Positions 6,970 to 8,265 of a stretch of 8,265 bases of DNA are shown one piece after another. The position numbers and the translations under genes are program-made. Each line of letters opens with the position of its first letter. Position 1 is the first letter of the stretch. The DNA lies in NCBI GenBank assembly GCA_012521525.1, contig JAAYMG010000009.1:1-8265 (forward strand). The letters are read 5' to 3'. The notes under the pieces were generated by a model that did not search any database, was not told the origin of the DNA, and was given only the letters and a program-made list of their open reading frames with translations. Source of the DNA: Clostridiales bacterium. Lineage in GTDB: Bacteria > Bacillota > Clostridia > Oscillospirales > JAAYOS01.

Positions 6970-8265
6970 TATCTTTCCTCCCTGGTTTTTCCGGCGGCCT
7001 GATAAACCTCGTCGATGGTACCTTTCATGAAGAATGCGTCCTCAGGAATATCGTCGGTCTTTCCGTCAACTATTTCCCTGAAGCCGCGGATCGTTTCCCT
7101 GACGGGTACGAATCTTCCTTCATAGCCCGTGAAGTTTGTTGCTACGAAGAACGGCTGCGAGAGGAACCGTTTGATCTTACGCGCACGGCGGACCGTCAGC
7201 TTGTCTTCGGGGGACAGCTCATCCATGCCAAGTATGGCGATGATGTCCTGAAGTTCACGGTAGCGCTGAAGTGTCTCCTGAACTCGCCGGGCGACGCTGT
7301 AATGCTCCTCGCCCACGATCCTCGGGTCAAGGATGCGGGAAGTGGATTCCAAAGGATCCACCGCAGGGTAGATCCCTTCTTCGACTATGGCCCTCGACAG
7401 AACAGTGGTCGCGTCGAGGTGGGCAAACGTTGTTGCCGGAGCGGGGTCTGTGAGATCGTCCGCAGGGACATAGACGGCCTGTACGGACGTGACCGATCCG
7501 CTTTTCGTGGAAGTGATCCTTTCCTGCAGAGCGCCTAGATCTGTTGCAAGCGTTGGCTGGTAACCGACCGCAGACGGGGTCCTGCCCAGCAGGGCGGATA
7601 CCTCGGAGCCCGCCTGGACGAACCTGAAGATGTTGTCGATAAAGAGAAGAACGTCCTGACCGAGCTTATCCCTGAAATATTCCGCGATAGTAAGCCCTGT
7701 CAAACCTACACGCATCCTGGATCCGGGGGGTTCATTCATCTGTCCGAAGACGAGTGCGGTTTTCTCAATGACTCCGGACTCCCGCATCTCCGTCCACAGG
7801 TCGTAACCCTCCCTGGAGCGTTCTCCCACACCGGTATATACTGAATAGCCGCCGTGCTCCGTGGCTATGTTTCGGATGAGCTCCTGTATCAAAACGGTCT
7901 TGCCTACACCGGCACCGCCGAACAACCCTATCTTTCCGCCCTTCGCATACGGCGCGAGCAGGTCGATGACCTTTATGCCCGTTTCCAGCATTTCGGAAAC
8001 AGCCTTCTGCTCGGAAAAACCCGGGGCGGGCCTATGTATAGGCCAGTACTCCGACGCTTTGATCTCACCCATCCTGTCTATAGGTTCTCCGAGGACATTC
8101 ATCATCCTGCCGAGTGTTTCTTTGCCTACAGGGACTTTGATAGGCTCGCCGGTGCTTACGGCGGTCATGTCTCTCTTTAGGCCCTCGGTAGGAGACATGG
8201 AAACGCAGCGTACAGTTTTGTTCCCGAGATGCTGCATGATCTCGGCCGCTACAATACGCCCGCCG
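6969..8265 (-). CDS. atpD: F0F1 ATP synthase beta subunit (N-terminus beyond window edge)
   Basis: This is the catalytic subunit of F1, which makes ATP from ADP and phosphate at the membrane-attached enzyme. The frame stays open to the right edge of the window (residues GRIVAAEIMQHLGNKTVRC). The ATG at 8237 is therefore internal, and only the first few dozen residues are missing. Visible motifs include the P-loop GGAGVGKT (about 7897-7921), the Walker B region VLLFIDNIFRF, and the alpha/beta family signature PAVDPLESTSR. The C-terminal DELSEED loop reads DELSPED (7203-7223), with Pro in place of the first of the two adjacent Glu. The stop codon overlaps the atpC start by one base (TAATG), with the atpC ribosome binding site inside atpD. 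Identification is secure. Confidence 0.98.
   Translation of the reverse strand, partial: GGRIVAAEIMQHLGNKTVRCVSMSPTEGLKRDMTAVSTGEPIKVPVGKETLGRMMNVLGEPIDRMGEIKASEYWPIHRPAPGFSEQKAVSEMLETGIKVIDLLAPYAKGGKIGLFGGAGVGKTVLIQELIRNIATEHGGYSVYTGVGERSREGYDLWTEMRESGVIEKTALVFGQMNEPPGSRMRVGLTGLTIAEYFRDKLGQDVLLFIDNIFRFVQAGSEVSALLGRTPSAVGYQPTLATDLGALQERITSTKSGSVTSVQAVYVPADDLTDPAPATTFAHLDATTVLSRAIVEEGIYPAVDPLESTSRILDPRIVGEEHYSVARRVQETLQRYRELQDIIAILGMDELSPEDKLTVRRARKIKRFLSQPFFVATNFTGYEGRFVPVRETIRGFREIVDGKTDDIPEDAFFMKGTIDEVYQAAGKTREER

Noticed and set aside
8235..8237. ATG at 8237 as the start of atpD
   Set aside because: The frame continues upstream to the window edge with conserved beta-subunit sequence (GRIVAAEI), so this Met is internal.

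Overview
The window looks like a chromosomal housekeeping segment from a low-to-mid GC Firmicute, most likely class Clostridia and possibly Lachnospiraceae-like. The basis is strong AAAGGAGG/GGGAGG-type ribosome binding sites, tight gene overlaps, the style of the CarAB proteins, and an m-DAP pathway gene. The taxonomic call is inference from protein style, not from a search.

Layout. At the left, on the + strand, is the 3' end of a gene for the C-terminal part of an ABC-type solute-binding protein (1-741), which ends in an unusual transmembrane helix. It is followed by a rho-independent terminator (830-878). Everything else lies on the minus strand and converges on it. Reading in the direction of transcription from the right edge: atpD (ATP synthase beta, N-terminus cut by the window edge) overlaps atpC (epsilon) by a TAATG junction. 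A 369-bp intergenic region follows, with a long hairpin near atpC and a candidate carA promoter. Then carA (glutaminase subunit of carbamoyl-phosphate synthetase) overlaps by 17 nt a very long carB reading frame.

The notable feature is that carB does not stop where CarB normally ends. The frame continues without a stop or linker into a full-length diaminopimelate epimerase (DapF), giving a 1346-residue protein: about 1062 residues of CarB plus 284 of DapF. CarA and CarB make carbamoyl phosphate for pyrimidines and arginine. DapF makes meso-diaminopimelate for lysine and peptidoglycan. The fused DapF has a glycine where the first catalytic cysteine of the family is expected, while the second catalytic cysteine and the other motifs are intact. 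The fusion and the missing cysteine are the two observations most worth following up.

The rest of the window is ordinary. I found no rRNA or tRNA gene, CRISPR array, insertion sequence, or phage or defence gene.
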